Translations under genes and position numbers: made by a program
DNA from: JABGQS01 sp963666505
GTDB lineage: Bacteria > Bacillota > Clostridia > Christensenellales > SZUA-584
NCBI GenBank assembly: GCA_963666505.2
Contig: CAXXXL010000002.1
Location: 186,001-250,000 of the forward strand
Reading direction: 5' to 3'
DNA: 64,000 bases
Shown here: piece after piece, positions 23,715-32,450 of the stretch
Layout: each line of letters opens with the position of its first letter
Position numbering within the stretch: position 1 is the stretch's first letter
The notes under the pieces: model-generated
Seen by the model: the letters and a program-made list of their open reading frames with translations, nothing else
Told to the model about the DNA's origin: nothing
Databases searched by the model: none

Positions 23715-25826
23715 CTAGGATGAAGAGAACGTCACTGTAATGCTTGAACCCTCCTCTACTGCAGTTCCTGCCTGCGTGTCTTGGGACACAGCTGTGCCCC
23801 TTCCATTTATAACCAACTTTAAGTCATAGTCGGCAAGCTCTACTGAAGCCTGCATTATGCTCAAGCCGGTAAGGTCGGGCACTATCAGCATACCTGCCAT
23901 ATCCGTCTCTTCGTGCTCTGTGTCCATGCTCAGCAGCACTACAGAGCCTTTTATAACGGCTTCACCCGCCGCAGGTTCCTGGCTTTCAACGCTTCCCGTT
24001 CCATCAGCAATATAACGAAGCCCTGCTGTATCTAGCGCAGTCTTTGCGTCTTCAATACTCATCCCGGAAATATCCGGAACATCAACCATTGCCGGCTGTG
24101 ATGCTTCTGAATCATCCTGTACTTCGCCTAGATACTGCAGCGACTCATAGAGCACGCTTTTCACATACGGAGCAGCCGTGGCTATCCCGAAGCTTGCCGG
24201 GCGGTCCGGCTCGTCAATCACTATAAGCACAACAATTTTCGGATCATCCGCCGGTGCAAAGCCGATAAACGAATCGAGATGGCTTCCGGCGATCTCATTG
24301 CCATCGTCGTCATATTTCGGTGAAGTTCCTGCGATTCCTCCCACACGGTAGCCGGGTATGTAACAGCCCTTTCCCATGCCGTCGGATACAACGCTTTCCA
24401 ACAGTTGCCGCATCGCCGCCGATGCCGTATCACTTATCGGCTGCGATACTGTCACCGTTTCATATTCTTTTACTATATTCCCATCGCTGTCCTGCAGCGC
24501 CCTTACTATTTTCGGCTCTAATAAAAAACCGCCGTTTACCACTGCGCTGATTGAGGAAACCATTTGCAGTGGTGTTACGGCTATAGATTGCCCGACTGTC
24601 ATGCGGGCGAGGTCACATTTTCTAACATATTTTTCCGCCATGACGCTGCCGTCCTGGTCGGCCGGGAATGTGATGCCCGTAGGCTGTCCGAAACCGAAGT
24701 CGTATAGATAATCAAAAAACTCCTGTGTCCCGATGCTGATGCCCATCTCTATAAAAGCGGAGCTGCACATATTCTGTGCCGCTTCAAAGATATCCTGCTG
24801 TCCGTGACTTTCCGGATATACAGAGCACTTTATCTGCTGCCCCTGTACCATCTCATAGCCCTTGCAGTCAAACGTCGTGCCCGTGTCTGCAGCGCCGCTG
24901 TCCAGCGCACTTGCCGCAGTTATGGCTTCGAAAATGCTGCCCGGCTCAAAAACGCTTGTGATAATACTGTTGCGTGACTGCGCTGTCAAAATCGCCATGT
25001 CGTCGTTCGGAATGTCGTTGAGGTCATAGTCCGGCAGGCATTCCATCGCCAATATCTCGCCGGTGTCCGGGTCCATGGCTATTCCCCATGCACCTTTTGC
25101 GTTCTCGTTTTCCATCGCTTCCTGCATCGATTTTTCAAGAAAGCTCTGTATGACTTCATCCGCAGTCAGCACAACGTCATAGCCGTTTTCGGGAGCTATA
25201 TAATACTGCTCTGCCAGCGGTATTGTGTTGCCGTCAACATCGGTTTCCGAGACTATACGCCCCGGCTGCCCCGAAAGATACTCGTCAAAGTGCGCTTCTA
25301 TTCCTTCCAAACCCACTCCGTCCACATTAGTAAAACCTATCGTCTGTGTAAGAAATGCACTGTTTGGGTAATATCTCTTTATCTCTACCGTGAAGTATAC
25401 TCCCGGCAGGCTTAGCTTCCTTAGCTCGTTTGCCACGCTGTCGCTTATCTGCCTTGCAAGCCAAATCTCTTTCTTGCTGGTATTGGTCGCTTTCTTTCTT
25501 ACCGTCTCTTCGTCCATGTCCAGCACCTGTGCCAGCTTGCTGACAATAGAGTCTACATTACCCTGTGCAAGTATTTCCGGCCGGATGACTACGGTATAAG
25601 CGTTTGCGCTTTTTGCAAGCACATTCCCGTTCCTGTCGAGTATGCTGCCACGCTCTGCAGCGACGGTCGCGTCTTTTGTCTGCTGTATCAGCGCTTTTTC
25701 CTGCAGTTCTTCGCCCTGGGCAAAAACTACGTATGCCATCTTTGCAGACAATCCGGCAAACATAACCAACACAGTAATCATTAACAAAAGTAATCTTTTT
25801 TTAGATTTATGCGTTGGCTTTGGCAA
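23715..25826 (-). CDS. Class B PBP-like protein with PASTA repeats, catalytic motifs lost
   Basis: 703 residues, TTG start with GGGGAG upstream. A membrane helix (about 11-31) is followed by the PBP dimerisation domain (AAERGSILDRNGNVLA, about 57-72), a transpeptidase-like domain (about 245-565) and two C-terminal PASTA repeats (about 577-630 and 640-703). Overall it reads as an SpoVD/FtsI homolog in the normal dcw position. However, the SxxK motif is SIFE (297-300, Lys to Glu), the SxN motif is MCS (353-355), and KTGT is IAGT (498-501). Flanking residues are conserved (FEPGS, RVGG), so the alignment is secure and the changes are in-frame substitutions. It is predicted to be unable to acylate and so to act structurally, if expressed. 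PASTA repeats in the family bind wall fragments or beta-lactams. Confidence 0.9.
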   Translation of the reverse strand: MPKPTHKSKKRLLLLMITVLVMFAGLSAKMAYVVFAQGEELQEKALIQQTKDATVAAERGSILDRNGNVLAKSANAYTVVIRPEILAQGNVDSIVSKLAQVLDMDEETVRKKATNTSKKEIWLARQISDSVANELRKLSLPGVYFTVEIKRYYPNSAFLTQTIGFTNVDGVGLEGIEAHFDEYLSGQPGRIVSETDVDGNTIPLAEQYYIAPENGYDVVLTADEVIQSFLEKSMQEAMENENAKGAWGIAMDPDTGEILAMECLPDYDLNDIPNDDMAILTAQSRNSIITSVFEPGSIFEAITAASALDSGAADTGTTFDCKGYEMVQGQQIKCSVYPESHGQQDIFEAAQNMCSSAFIEMGISIGTQEFFDYLYDFGFGQPTGITFPADQDGSVMAEKYVRKCDLARMTVGQSIAVTPLQMVSSISAVVNGGFLLEPKIVRALQDSDGNIVKEYETVTVSQPISDTASAAMRQLLESVVSDGMGKGCYIPGYRVGGIAGTSPKYDDDGNEIAGSHLDSFIGFAPADDPKIVVLIVIDEPDRPASFGIATAAPYVKSVLYESLQYLGEVQDDSEASQPAMVDVPDISGMSIEDAKTALDTAGLRYIADGTGSVESQEPAAGEAVIKGSVVLLSMDTEHEETDMAGMLIVPDLTGLSIMQASVELADYDLKLVINGRGTAVSQDTQAGTAVEEGSSITVTFSSS

Positions 25827-25842
25827 CTTTTGTCTCCCCTTT

Positions 25843-26301
25843 TCATCTGCCGTCCAGTTTTATCGTTATCCTCTGGCTTTGGTCGGGATATTTCATCCCC
25901 AGGTCCGCCTGCGCTGACGAATGTATATAGTCTATGTCGTCCTTTAGTTCAATATCTACCGCTAAATTATCTATCTTAGCTTCTATCGCTTTAAGCTGAC
26001 TTCTCATTTCGTTGTTCTGGGAGCCGATCGAGCAGACTCCTGCATATCTTGAAACCAGTAAAGTAAGTGCACAGAAAGCTATAAAAAGCACTATAAGTGT
26101 GGACGCAATACCGCTCTTGACTTTTGGCCTGCGTTTTACAGCCGATTTCACTTTTGCTGATGGCTGCCGCACTTTTCTGTCTGCAAAACCGTTTCCGTAA
26201 ACTACGTTCCCGCTCTTTTTTACGATTTTTCTCTGCGACCTTAAAGGCAGCTCTTCCTGCGGTTTTGTTTTATGATATGTCTTTGCCTGTACGCTCTGCA
26301 T
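25843..26301 (-). CDS. ftsL: FtsL-like cell division protein
   Basis: 152 residues; ATG preceded by GGGGAGG, overlapping the end of rsmH by 32 bases. A basic cytoplasmic N-terminal region of about 65 residues is followed by one membrane helix (about 67-85) and a short extracytoplasmic coiled-coil-like segment (NNEMRSQLKAIEAKIDNLAVDIEL), the FtsL/DivIC layout. Sequence similarity within this family is weak; the call rests on topology and position between rsmH and the PBP gene. It would bridge FtsQ and the PBP-FtsW pair. Confidence 0.8.
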   Translation of the reverse strand: MQSVQAKTYHKTKPQEELPLRSQRKIVKKSGNVVYGNGFADRKVRQPSAKVKSAVKRRPKVKSGIASTLIVLFIAFCALTLLVSRYAGVCSIGSQNNEMRSQLKAIEAKIDNLAVDIELKDDIDYIHSSAQADLGMKYPDQSQRITIKLDGR

Positions 26302-27241
26302 AGATGCCTCCCCGCCTCACTTCGAAAACACGCAGTTTTGCACTCCTGCTCCTTTGGTTCTCTTCTATCTCACTGCCGCTCGGCAGTATCGGTTTTCTCG
26401 TTATTACTTTCCCGAGCGGTTTCTTGCCGCAAACGCATATCGGAAAATCGTTCGGACACTCACATGGATCTTCAAATCTTTTAAACTCCTGCTTTACGAT
26501 CCTGTCTTCCAGAGAATGAAACGTTATGACGGCCAGCCTTGCCCCGTCATTCATTACACCGGTGAAGTCTTCAAGCGCTGTTTTCAGTGCATCAAGCTCA
26601 CCGTTGACTTCGATCCGAAGCGCCTGGAAAGTTCTTCTTGCAGGATGCGGGCCGCTTCTTCTTGCACCCGCCGGAACTGCATTTTTGATTACTTCCACAA
26701 GTTCTCCGGTGGTTTCAATGGGCCGCTCTTCTCGCTGTCTCACAATAAATTCCGCAATACGTGCGGCCCATTTTTCCTCACCGTAGTCCTTAAGAATCCT
26801 TGCAAGCTCTTTTTGCGTATAGCTGTTTACTATTTCCGCTGCGCTGGTCTTTTCTCTTATATCCATGCGCATATCGAGCTTTGCATCCTGGTTATATGAA
26901 AAACCCCTTTTACATTGGTCAAGTTGGAACGAGCTGACCCCCAAATCGAGCACCGCTCCGTCTAGTCCTTCTATATCTAGAGACCTCACAATCTCTTTGA
27001 TATTCCTAAAATCATCATGTACAAAAACCGTTTGGTTTTCATACCCCTCAAGTCTTTCTTTCGCCCTTCCAAGAGCATACTCGTCTTTGTCTATGCCAAT
27101 AAGCTTTCCGCCCGGCGTTATACTTTTCAATATATACTGCGAATGGCCTCCGCCTCCGAGCGTACCGTCCGCTATTACCATCCCCGGTTTAAGTTTCAAC
27201 GCATCTACCGTTTCGTTAAGCAGTACAGTCGTGTGTACCAT
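26270..27241 (-). CDS. rsmH: 16S rRNA (cytosine-1402-N4)-methyltransferase
   Basis: 323 residues. It methylates C1402 in the ribosomal P site. Seen in order: HTTVLLNETVDAL, the SAM-binding DGTLGGGGHS (about 21-30), LDLGVSSFQLD (about 97-107), GFSYNQDAKLDMRMD, and the catalytic-region RRTFQALRIEVN near residue 205. It begins two bases after the mraZ stop with little ribosome-site signal, so translation is probably coupled to mraZ. Confidence 0.97.
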   Translation of the reverse strand: MVHTTVLLNETVDALKLKPGMVIADGTLGGGGHSQYILKSITPGGKLIGIDKDEYALGRAKERLEGYENQTVFVHDDFRNIKEIVRSLDIEGLDGAVLDLGVSSFQLDQCKRGFSYNQDAKLDMRMDIREKTSAAEIVNSYTQKELARILKDYGEEKWAARIAEFIVRQREERPIETTGELVEVIKNAVPAGARRSGPHPARRTFQALRIEVNGELDALKTALEDFTGVMNDGARLAVITFHSLEDRIVKQEFKRFEDPCECPNDFPICVCGKKPLGKVITRKPILPSGSEIEENQRSRSAKLRVFEVRRGGIYAERTGKDIS

Positions 27242-27243
27242 CG

Positions 27244-27675
27244 TTAAACACCGAAAGGCTCAAGATTAGCCATTGTATCGTTGTCGTCAAACCCATCTTC
27301 AAATCCATTCCACTTGTCTTTGGCAAATATCTCCGCTATTTTATTCAAGCCGATGGTTACTACTTCTTTGTCTATACCGACTTTTTCACGTAGATGGGCA
27401 GGAAGAAGCACTCTTCCTTGTTTGTCTGGCTCACACTTGACAGCGTTAGCGAATATCATCCTTATACTGCGCTGTGCTTTCACAGCAGACTGAGGTATCT
27501 GGTTAAGCTTTTCAGAGAAAGCATCCCATTCTTCTTTCGGGTATACGCTCAGGCATTCAGAAGACAGGCAGGTAATAAAGAATGGTTCGCCAAGCTCCAT
27601 CCTCATCTTGGATGGAATTGCAAGGCGACCTTTTTCATCTACGTTATGTTCATATTTGCCGGTCAGTATGCCCAC
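27244..27675 (-). CDS. mraZ: Transcriptional regulator MraZ
   Basis: 143 residues, GTG start with GGAGG eleven bases upstream. Two AbrB-like beta modules are seen, each with the family DxKGRxxxP-type motif: DEKGRLAIPSKMR (about 13-25) and DKQGRVLLPAHLR (about 82-94). MraZ assembles as a ring and binds tandem repeats upstream of its own operon to control division and wall genes; such repeats are present at 27732-27781. It is first gene of the dcw cluster. Confidence 0.96.
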   Translation of the reverse strand: MGILTGKYEHNVDEKGRLAIPSKMRMELGEPFFITCLSSECLSVYPKEEWDAFSEKLNQIPQSAVKAQRSIRMIFANAVKCEPDKQGRVLLPAHLREKVGIDKEVVTIGLNKIAEIFAKDKWNGFEDGFDDNDTMANLEPFGV

Positions 27676-27731
27676 CTTTGTCTAGGCCTCCATCTGTTGT
27701 TGTGATACCGCTATATAGGGATTTTTAGTCA

Positions 27732-27781
27732 TTCATCACCATTTAGCTCCCTATCTCACCATATATACCCATATTTCCCCA
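27732..27781 (-). promoter_or_regulatory. MraZ box: five 10-bp tandem repeats
   Basis: On the minus strand, five consecutive 10-base units begin TGGGGA, TGGGTA, TGGTGA, GGGAGC and TGGTGA, each followed by an AT-rich four-base spacer. G-rich TGGGN-type repeats at 10-base phasing are the known MraZ operator. The array ends about 57 bases before the mraZ start codon. Confidence 0.85.
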
Positions 27782-28096
27782 CTCTTAATCATAATATTCT
27801 CTCTTTTTTTATAATTTCCTTCTTTATTAAGCATATATTTTTATAAAAAAATAAAATATGTAAAACCGTCTATAATACATACAATATATAGTGTAGAATA
27901 CAAATTCTTGCGTATTTATGTTCGCTTTTTTAAGGCGGTTTCAGGTTTTTTACATGTTTGAAAAACAAAAGACCCGCCTTTGACAAAGACGGGCTTAAAA
28001 CGGATAACAAATATTTTCTCTTGTGAGCTTAATATGGCTTTTATTACACCATTTCACCTCTTATCTTGCACCAGCGGCCAATTATAAGAAAATTTG
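27782..28096. other. AT-rich intergenic region between mraZ and rpsT
   Basis: About 315 bases between the MraZ box and the rpsT promoter without a plausible gene on either strand. The mraZ promoter must lie here, but the many AT-rich hexamers give no single convincing -35/-10 pair. At 27974-27994 the arms CCCGCCTTT and AAAGACGGG form an 8-bp helix with one mismatch. On the minus strand this hairpin is followed by TCTTTTGTTTTT, so it looks like an intrinsic terminator with no gene ahead of it. It could end a short unannotated RNA starting near rpsT. Confidence 0.5.
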
Positions 28097-28125
28097 TTGC
28101 AAAAGGGTACTCATTATGTTAAAAT
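28097..28125 (+). promoter_or_regulatory. SigA promoter of rpsT
   Basis: TTGCAA (28097-28102), 17 bases, then TAAAAT (28120-28125), about 48 bases upstream of the rpsT start codon. Confidence 0.75.
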
Positions 28126-28173
28126 ACACTTCGTCGTAAAAAACGGCTCAAACGAAAGATGGAGGTAATACAC

Positions 28174-28437
28174 TTGCCAAATATTCAATCTGCACAAAGA
28201 CGTATGCGTGTTGAAGCTAAGGCCAATCTTAGAAACCGTAATGTTAAAACAGAGCTCAAGACTCTTGCGAAGAAATTCGACGCTGCTATAGCTGAAGACA
28301 ACAAGGAAAAGGCTCAGGCTTTGTTTACGGAATATACCGGCGCTCTTGACAAGGCCAGAATCAAAGGCACGATTCATAAAAACAGCATAGACCGCAAAAA
28401 GGCACAGATAGCAAAGGCTATGAACACCCTTTCATAA
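28174..28437 (+). CDS. rpsT: 30S ribosomal protein S20
   Basis: 87 residues. The start is a TTG at 28174, eight bases after GGAGG, giving the usual S20 N-terminus PNIQSAQRRMRVEAK; an in-frame ATG at 28159 overlaps the ribosome site and is not used. The protein is basic and helical, binds 16S rRNA early in assembly, and has the typical ending KNSIDRKKAQIAKAMN. It is monocistronic with its own promoter and terminator, convergent with holA. Confidence 0.95.
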   Translation: MPNIQSAQRRMRVEAKANLRNRNVKTELKTLAKKFDAAIAEDNKEKAQALFTEYTGALDKARIKGTIHKNSIDRKKAQIAKAMNTLS

Positions 28438-28457
28438 GCCGGCAGCATCTGAATTCG

Positions 28458-28499
28458 GCCTGCATCCGAAGAGATTCGGATACGGGCTTATTAATTTTC
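28458..28499 (+). terminator. Intrinsic terminator of rpsT
   Basis: ATCCGAA and TTCGGAT pair around a four-base loop and are extended by GCC/GGC pairing with small mismatches, followed by TTATTAATTTT. It lies between the convergent rpsT and holA genes. Confidence 0.75.
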
Positions 28500-28507
28500 C
28501 AAAAGTA

Positions 28508-29458
28508 TTACAACTTGTATATTTCAAAGAGTGTTCTGGGAAGCATTATATCCGAGTCTCCCCTGCCGCTCTTTTTTTGGTAATCTACTTCACTAAGGCT
28601 GCTTATTGCCTTTCTTATATCTTGGCAGGTAAAATTCCTGCACTCGCCCATACGCCTGCTAACAATAAAATCAGCCGCTTTAAGCACCCCGGCTATCCTG
28701 TTTGATGAATAACCGGCGTCCATCATGGAGCGCACCTTATACATTTCTCTGAAATTATACGCCAGCAACCCTACTAATGCTTCCGGACTCTCTTCGCTCA
28801 ATATCTCGTTTAACAGCCTTACCGCCTGCTCAGTTTTCTTATGTAATAATAGCCTGTGCAGTTCAAACGAGCTGTACTCCAGCGTTTTTGAAACGCACTG
28901 TTCTATATCCTGCCGAGTTATCTGCCTGCCTTCTGCATACACTGCCAGCTTTGCGACCTCGTTTTCTATAGAGTAATAATCGCATCCGGCTATTTCAACC
29001 AACAGCCCTGCCTGCTGGCTTGGCAGCACCGCTCCGTGTTTTCTTGCCTCATCCATAGCAAAGCTTTTACAGACCGGTGCTTTTGGTTCGGCATAGTGCA
29101 TGACTTTCCCTAGCTTGGCTGCACTCTTATAAAGCGCTCTTCTTTTGTCAGGCCCGCCTTTATAGCACATCACAAGCACGCTTGTTTCCGGCAGGTTTTC
29201 AAGATAGGCCGCCAGCTCTTTGCCCTCTTCCTTGCTGCTTTTGCCAGACAGAAGCCGGGTATCTTTAATTATGATCAGACGTTTTTCCGACATGAAAGGT
29301 ACGCCCGTGCATGCATCTACTATCTCTCTTACAGCCGGCATATCATGGAACACAACCAGGTTTAGCTCTTCGTACTCTATATTAAGAGAAGCTTTGAGTT
29401 TGTCCAGATTCTTTTTTATCATATAACCGTTGCCGGTCAAAAGGTATAAGTTATCCAT
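28508..29458 (-). CDS. holA: DNA polymerase III subunit delta
   Basis: 316 residues. It is the wrench subunit of the clamp loader that opens the beta ring. The N-terminal AAA+-like fold begins NLYLLTGNGYMIKKNLDKL. The central region (RKHGAVLPSQQAGLLVEIAG...SIENEVAKLAVYAEG, about 145-195) and the C-terminal collar helices match HolA/YqeN. The family lacks a functional Walker A, as here. It overlaps the comEC end by 8 bases, repeating the comEC-holA pairing common in Firmicutes. Confidence 0.92.
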   Translation of the reverse strand: MDNLYLLTGNGYMIKKNLDKLKASLNIEYEELNLVVFHDMPAVREIVDACTGVPFMSEKRLIIIKDTRLLSGKSSKEEGKELAAYLENLPETSVLVMCYKGGPDKRRALYKSAAKLGKVMHYAEPKAPVCKSFAMDEARKHGAVLPSQQAGLLVEIAGCDYYSIENEVAKLAVYAEGRQITRQDIEQCVSKTLEYSSFELHRLLLHKKTEQAVRLLNEILSEESPEALVGLLAYNFREMYKVRSMMDAGYSSNRIAGVLKAADFIVSRRMGECRNFTCQDIRKAISSLSEVDYQKKSGRGDSDIMLPRTLFEIYKL

Positions 29459-31718
29459 CTATGTCTCCGTAAGTCTTTACTTTTATGTCGTCTCTGATAT
29501 AGAACTCGACGGCGTAATCGTCTATTGTAGTATACACTTCCCCGGAATATTCCTCAAGGTTTGCTAAGGCAAAGGGATGCGGATGCCCGAATGTGTTGTA
29601 CCCGACGCTTATTATGCTGTAGTCCGGCTTAAGACTGCTAAGCGGAATCTCGAAAGATGAGAACTTCGAGCCATGATGTGCTGCTTTATATACGTCAACT
29701 TCGTCTATCTGAGATAGTATCAACGTTTCTGTCATGCCAGAGATATCACCTGTCAAAAGCACTCTCGTATCCTTATATTCAACTAACAGCACAAGTGAAG
29801 CGTCATTTTTCTCATCAGACTGCGTATCTTTGTATGGATATAACACAGTTGCCTTTGTATATTCGTCCAGCCATACGATGTCTCCGGCAGCCAGCGGCAC
29901 CACCTGTGCATTCGGCAGTTCCTGTTTTACATAGCCAAGCTCCTGATATGAACAGTATGCCTTTTTTAGCATTCCCCTGTCATGCAGCTCTTTTATGCCC
30001 GAAAAATGATCCGAATCTGAGTGTGATACAAAAGCGGCGTCGGGCGTATAACCGTTTCTTACCGTAAAATCCGCAACTTCTGACGCGCTCTTTTCCCTGC
30101 CGCCGTCTACGAAGTATTCTCCCCCCTGCTGAGTCCGTATAAAAGCAGCGTCACCCTGTCCGACGTCAAGGAACACTATGTACATTCCGGCCGGTACGCT
30201 CAGCAGCACGGCGCAGACTGCAGCAGCCGCAACCGCTGCACTAGCCACAGTTTTGACCCACGTTTTTACAAGAACATATTTTGAGGTTATAAACAATATC
30301 AAAAATATTGCAAATATCATATACCACGGCGGCGAAGCGACATCTACAGCCACCGCAGGCAGCGACGCCACCCATTCTATAATATTCATCAAAATACGCA
30401 CAACGAACCCCGAAGCATAGGCCATCCAGACACCCAGAGCATTGAATATCAGCCCGGCAGCAGTGGTTATGAAAATAAGTACTATTGCAACAGAAGCAAG
30501 CGGAATTATGAATATATTCGTAATTATGCCGAATGTGGAAATACGGTTGAATTTCAGTGCCAGAAAAGGCAGTGTTCCCGCTGTCGCTCCCGCTGACATT
30601 GAAACGAGCCCGTTTGCATTTCCCATCCATTCTGGAGTATGCCGTTTAAGCCAGTAATTTATCTGCCACCCCAGCGTTATTATCGCAAATACCGCTCCGA
30701 AAGACAGCATAAAGCTTGTTGAATAAAGACTGAGCGGGTTAATAAGCAGCGATACTATAAAAGCAGCGGAAAGGTAATTGAGCGAATCCGACTGCCTGCC
30801 GAAATAGTTGCCGACAAGCAGCGCAGCAGCCATTATGGACGCACGTAATATCGAAGGCGTCAGGCCTGTAACGCAGGCATACAGCACAACAAAGCCGAGC
30901 GTAACCCCGAGTTTTGTTTTTCTGCCCGCCTTGAGCCATTTTAATATCATATAGAAGAAGCCGATCAATATTCCTGCATGCAGCCCCGACACCGCCAGTA
31001 CATGTGCCATGCCGGTGTCTTTGAACGAACTGTATACCTCTTCGTCAAGGTCATACTTTTCTCCCAGCAGCATTGCCTTGGCAACGCCCTGCACATCGTC
31101 TTCGAATATATCGTCCATCACACCGCCGATATATTCCCGGACCTTTGATGACAATATCATTACGCCGCCCTTATATCCTGTTAGCTTCAGCTCGTCTGCA
31201 TAAGCTTTGTAATATATGCCCTGGGAAAGATACTGAAGCTTTTCATTATATCCGCCGGGGTTCTTAACGCCGCTTGGCACTTCAATATCGGCAACCGTCT
31301 CTATAATATCCCCCGGTTCCAGCCCGTCACGGTGATCTTCAAGATACAGCTTTATCCTTCCGCTGCTTTCACCGCCGATGCTTGCGTTATCTAGGATTAC
31401 TATCGTATCGCCGTAATCTGATATGTAAGCAGACGTCACCCTGCCCTGGACTCTCATTTCTTCCTGCGGTTCGATGTAATCTGCATCAAACACCATTGAA
31501 GATAAAAACATGCCGCAAAACGCAAAGGCAACGCAAACAAGGACTACCACACGTTTTTTACGCAAACAAAAAGCCGCAATGCCCAGCAATGCAGCTATAA
31601 TTATAAAAAAAATGCTATAGCCGGTATAACGTCCGATAACTATTCCCAGCGACAGGCACAGCGCTGTAAAAAACAGCGGTCGGTAATTCATGATTCTGCT
31701 TTTACGCTTGATGCTCAT
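29451..31718 (-). CDS. comEC: ComEC/Rec2 DNA uptake channel
   Basis: 755 residues. Competence membrane protein that carries single-stranded DNA across the membrane. N-terminal helices are followed by an OB-like soluble region, then the Competence domain with GLHAGILIGF (about 240) and several helices to about residue 500. The C-terminal metallo-beta-lactamase domain has DVGQGDAAFI (about 520), FVSHSDSDHFSG (about 560) and KAAHHGSKFS near the end. ATG preceded by GAGG, immediately after the MBL-fold gene. comEA is not adjacent, so competence cannot be concluded from this gene alone. Confidence 0.94.
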   Translation of the reverse strand: MSIKRKSRIMNYRPLFFTALCLSLGIVIGRYTGYSIFFIIIAALLGIAAFCLRKKRVVVLVCVAFAFCGMFLSSMVFDADYIEPQEEMRVQGRVTSAYISDYGDTIVILDNASIGGESSGRIKLYLEDHRDGLEPGDIIETVADIEVPSGVKNPGGYNEKLQYLSQGIYYKAYADELKLTGYKGGVMILSSKVREYIGGVMDDIFEDDVQGVAKAMLLGEKYDLDEEVYSSFKDTGMAHVLAVSGLHAGILIGFFYMILKWLKAGRKTKLGVTLGFVVLYACVTGLTPSILRASIMAAALLVGNYFGRQSDSLNYLSAAFIVSLLINPLSLYSTSFMLSFGAVFAIITLGWQINYWLKRHTPEWMGNANGLVSMSAGATAGTLPFLALKFNRISTFGIITNIFIIPLASVAIVLIFITTAAGLIFNALGVWMAYASGFVVRILMNIIEWVASLPAVAVDVASPPWYMIFAIFLILFITSKYVLVKTWVKTVASAAVAAAAVCAVLLSVPAGMYIVFLDVGQGDAAFIRTQQGGEYFVDGGREKSASEVADFTVRNGYTPDAAFVSHSDSDHFSGIKELHDRGMLKKAYCSYQELGYVKQELPNAQVVPLAAGDIVWLDEYTKATVLYPYKDTQSDEKNDASLVLLVEYKDTRVLLTGDISGMTETLILSQIDEVDVYKAAHHGSKFSSFEIPLSSLKPDYSIISVGYNTFGHPHPFALANLEEYSGEVYTTIDDYAVEFYIRDDIKVKTYGDIDG

Positions 31719-32450
31719 CTATACCTCGTATGTCTTGTTCTCCTCTATTAACTGCGCGCCTTTATAGCTGCGCCTTACTTCCTCTAAAACATCCTCCGGG
31801 TCATAGTTTGGAAATAGATGCGTTACGAGCATTTTCTTAGCGCCGGACTGCTTACCGATTTTCCCTGCTTCAACTGCGCTTAGATGAGCGGAAGAGCTGT
31901 GCACGTCTTTTTCCAGCAGCGCCGCCTCCATCAGAAACAGATCAGCGTCTTTTGCAAACGGCGCAAGCCTGTCATTTTCTTTAGTGTCGCCGGAATAAAC
32001 GAATGTCTTTCCTTCCGCCTCAAACTTCATCGCATAGCTTGGGTATGGATGAGGCATGAAAGCAAAGCTTATGTTTAGCCCGAACAGCTGCGTGTTCATA
32101 TCGTCATCTATAAATCTTGTGTCCATCATAGGGTTTGAAGAAAGCATCTGCGACTCCGGCTCCGGCTTTGCAGGAAGATAGACGGGTATAGGCTCTTCTA
32201 TCTCGCCCGATACTTTAGATGCTTTCAGCGCATACCGCAGGGTGAGCATATCACCCATATGGTCTGCATGCAGATGGGACAGGAATACTGCGTCGATATC
32301 GGCAATGCGCAGCTTTTCAAGCACCTTTGAAAGAGCGCCGCAGCCAAGCTCTATTATAATATTCTTTCCTTCATGTTCAAGCATATAGCACGACGTTGAC
32401 TTGCCGCCTTTTGGATATGGTCCGTATTTTCCAAAGCAAGTCAGTTTCAT
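31719..32450 (-). CDS. MBL-fold metal-dependent hydrolase
   Basis: 243 residues. The zinc-binding motif HLHADHMGD is at about residue 59, with further ligand candidates in YSGDTKEND (about 153) and a C-terminal THLFPNYDP His. The layout resembles RNase Z-like/YhfI-type proteins and is full length. The substrate cannot be read from the sequence. The stop directly abuts comEC, and the start directly follows the ECF S-component stop (TAAATG), so the three genes are probably co-translated. Confidence 0.85.
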   Translation of the reverse strand: MKLTCFGKYGPYPKGGKSTSCYMLEHEGKNIIIELGCGALSKVLEKLRIADIDAVFLSHLHADHMGDMLTLRYALKASKVSGEIEEPIPVYLPAKPEPESQMLSSNPMMDTRFIDDDMNTQLFGLNISFAFMPHPYPSYAMKFEAEGKTFVYSGDTKENDRLAPFAKDADLFLMEAALLEKDVHSSSAHLSAVEAGKIGKQSGAKKMLVTHLFPNYDPEDVLEEVRRSYKGAQLIEENKTYEV

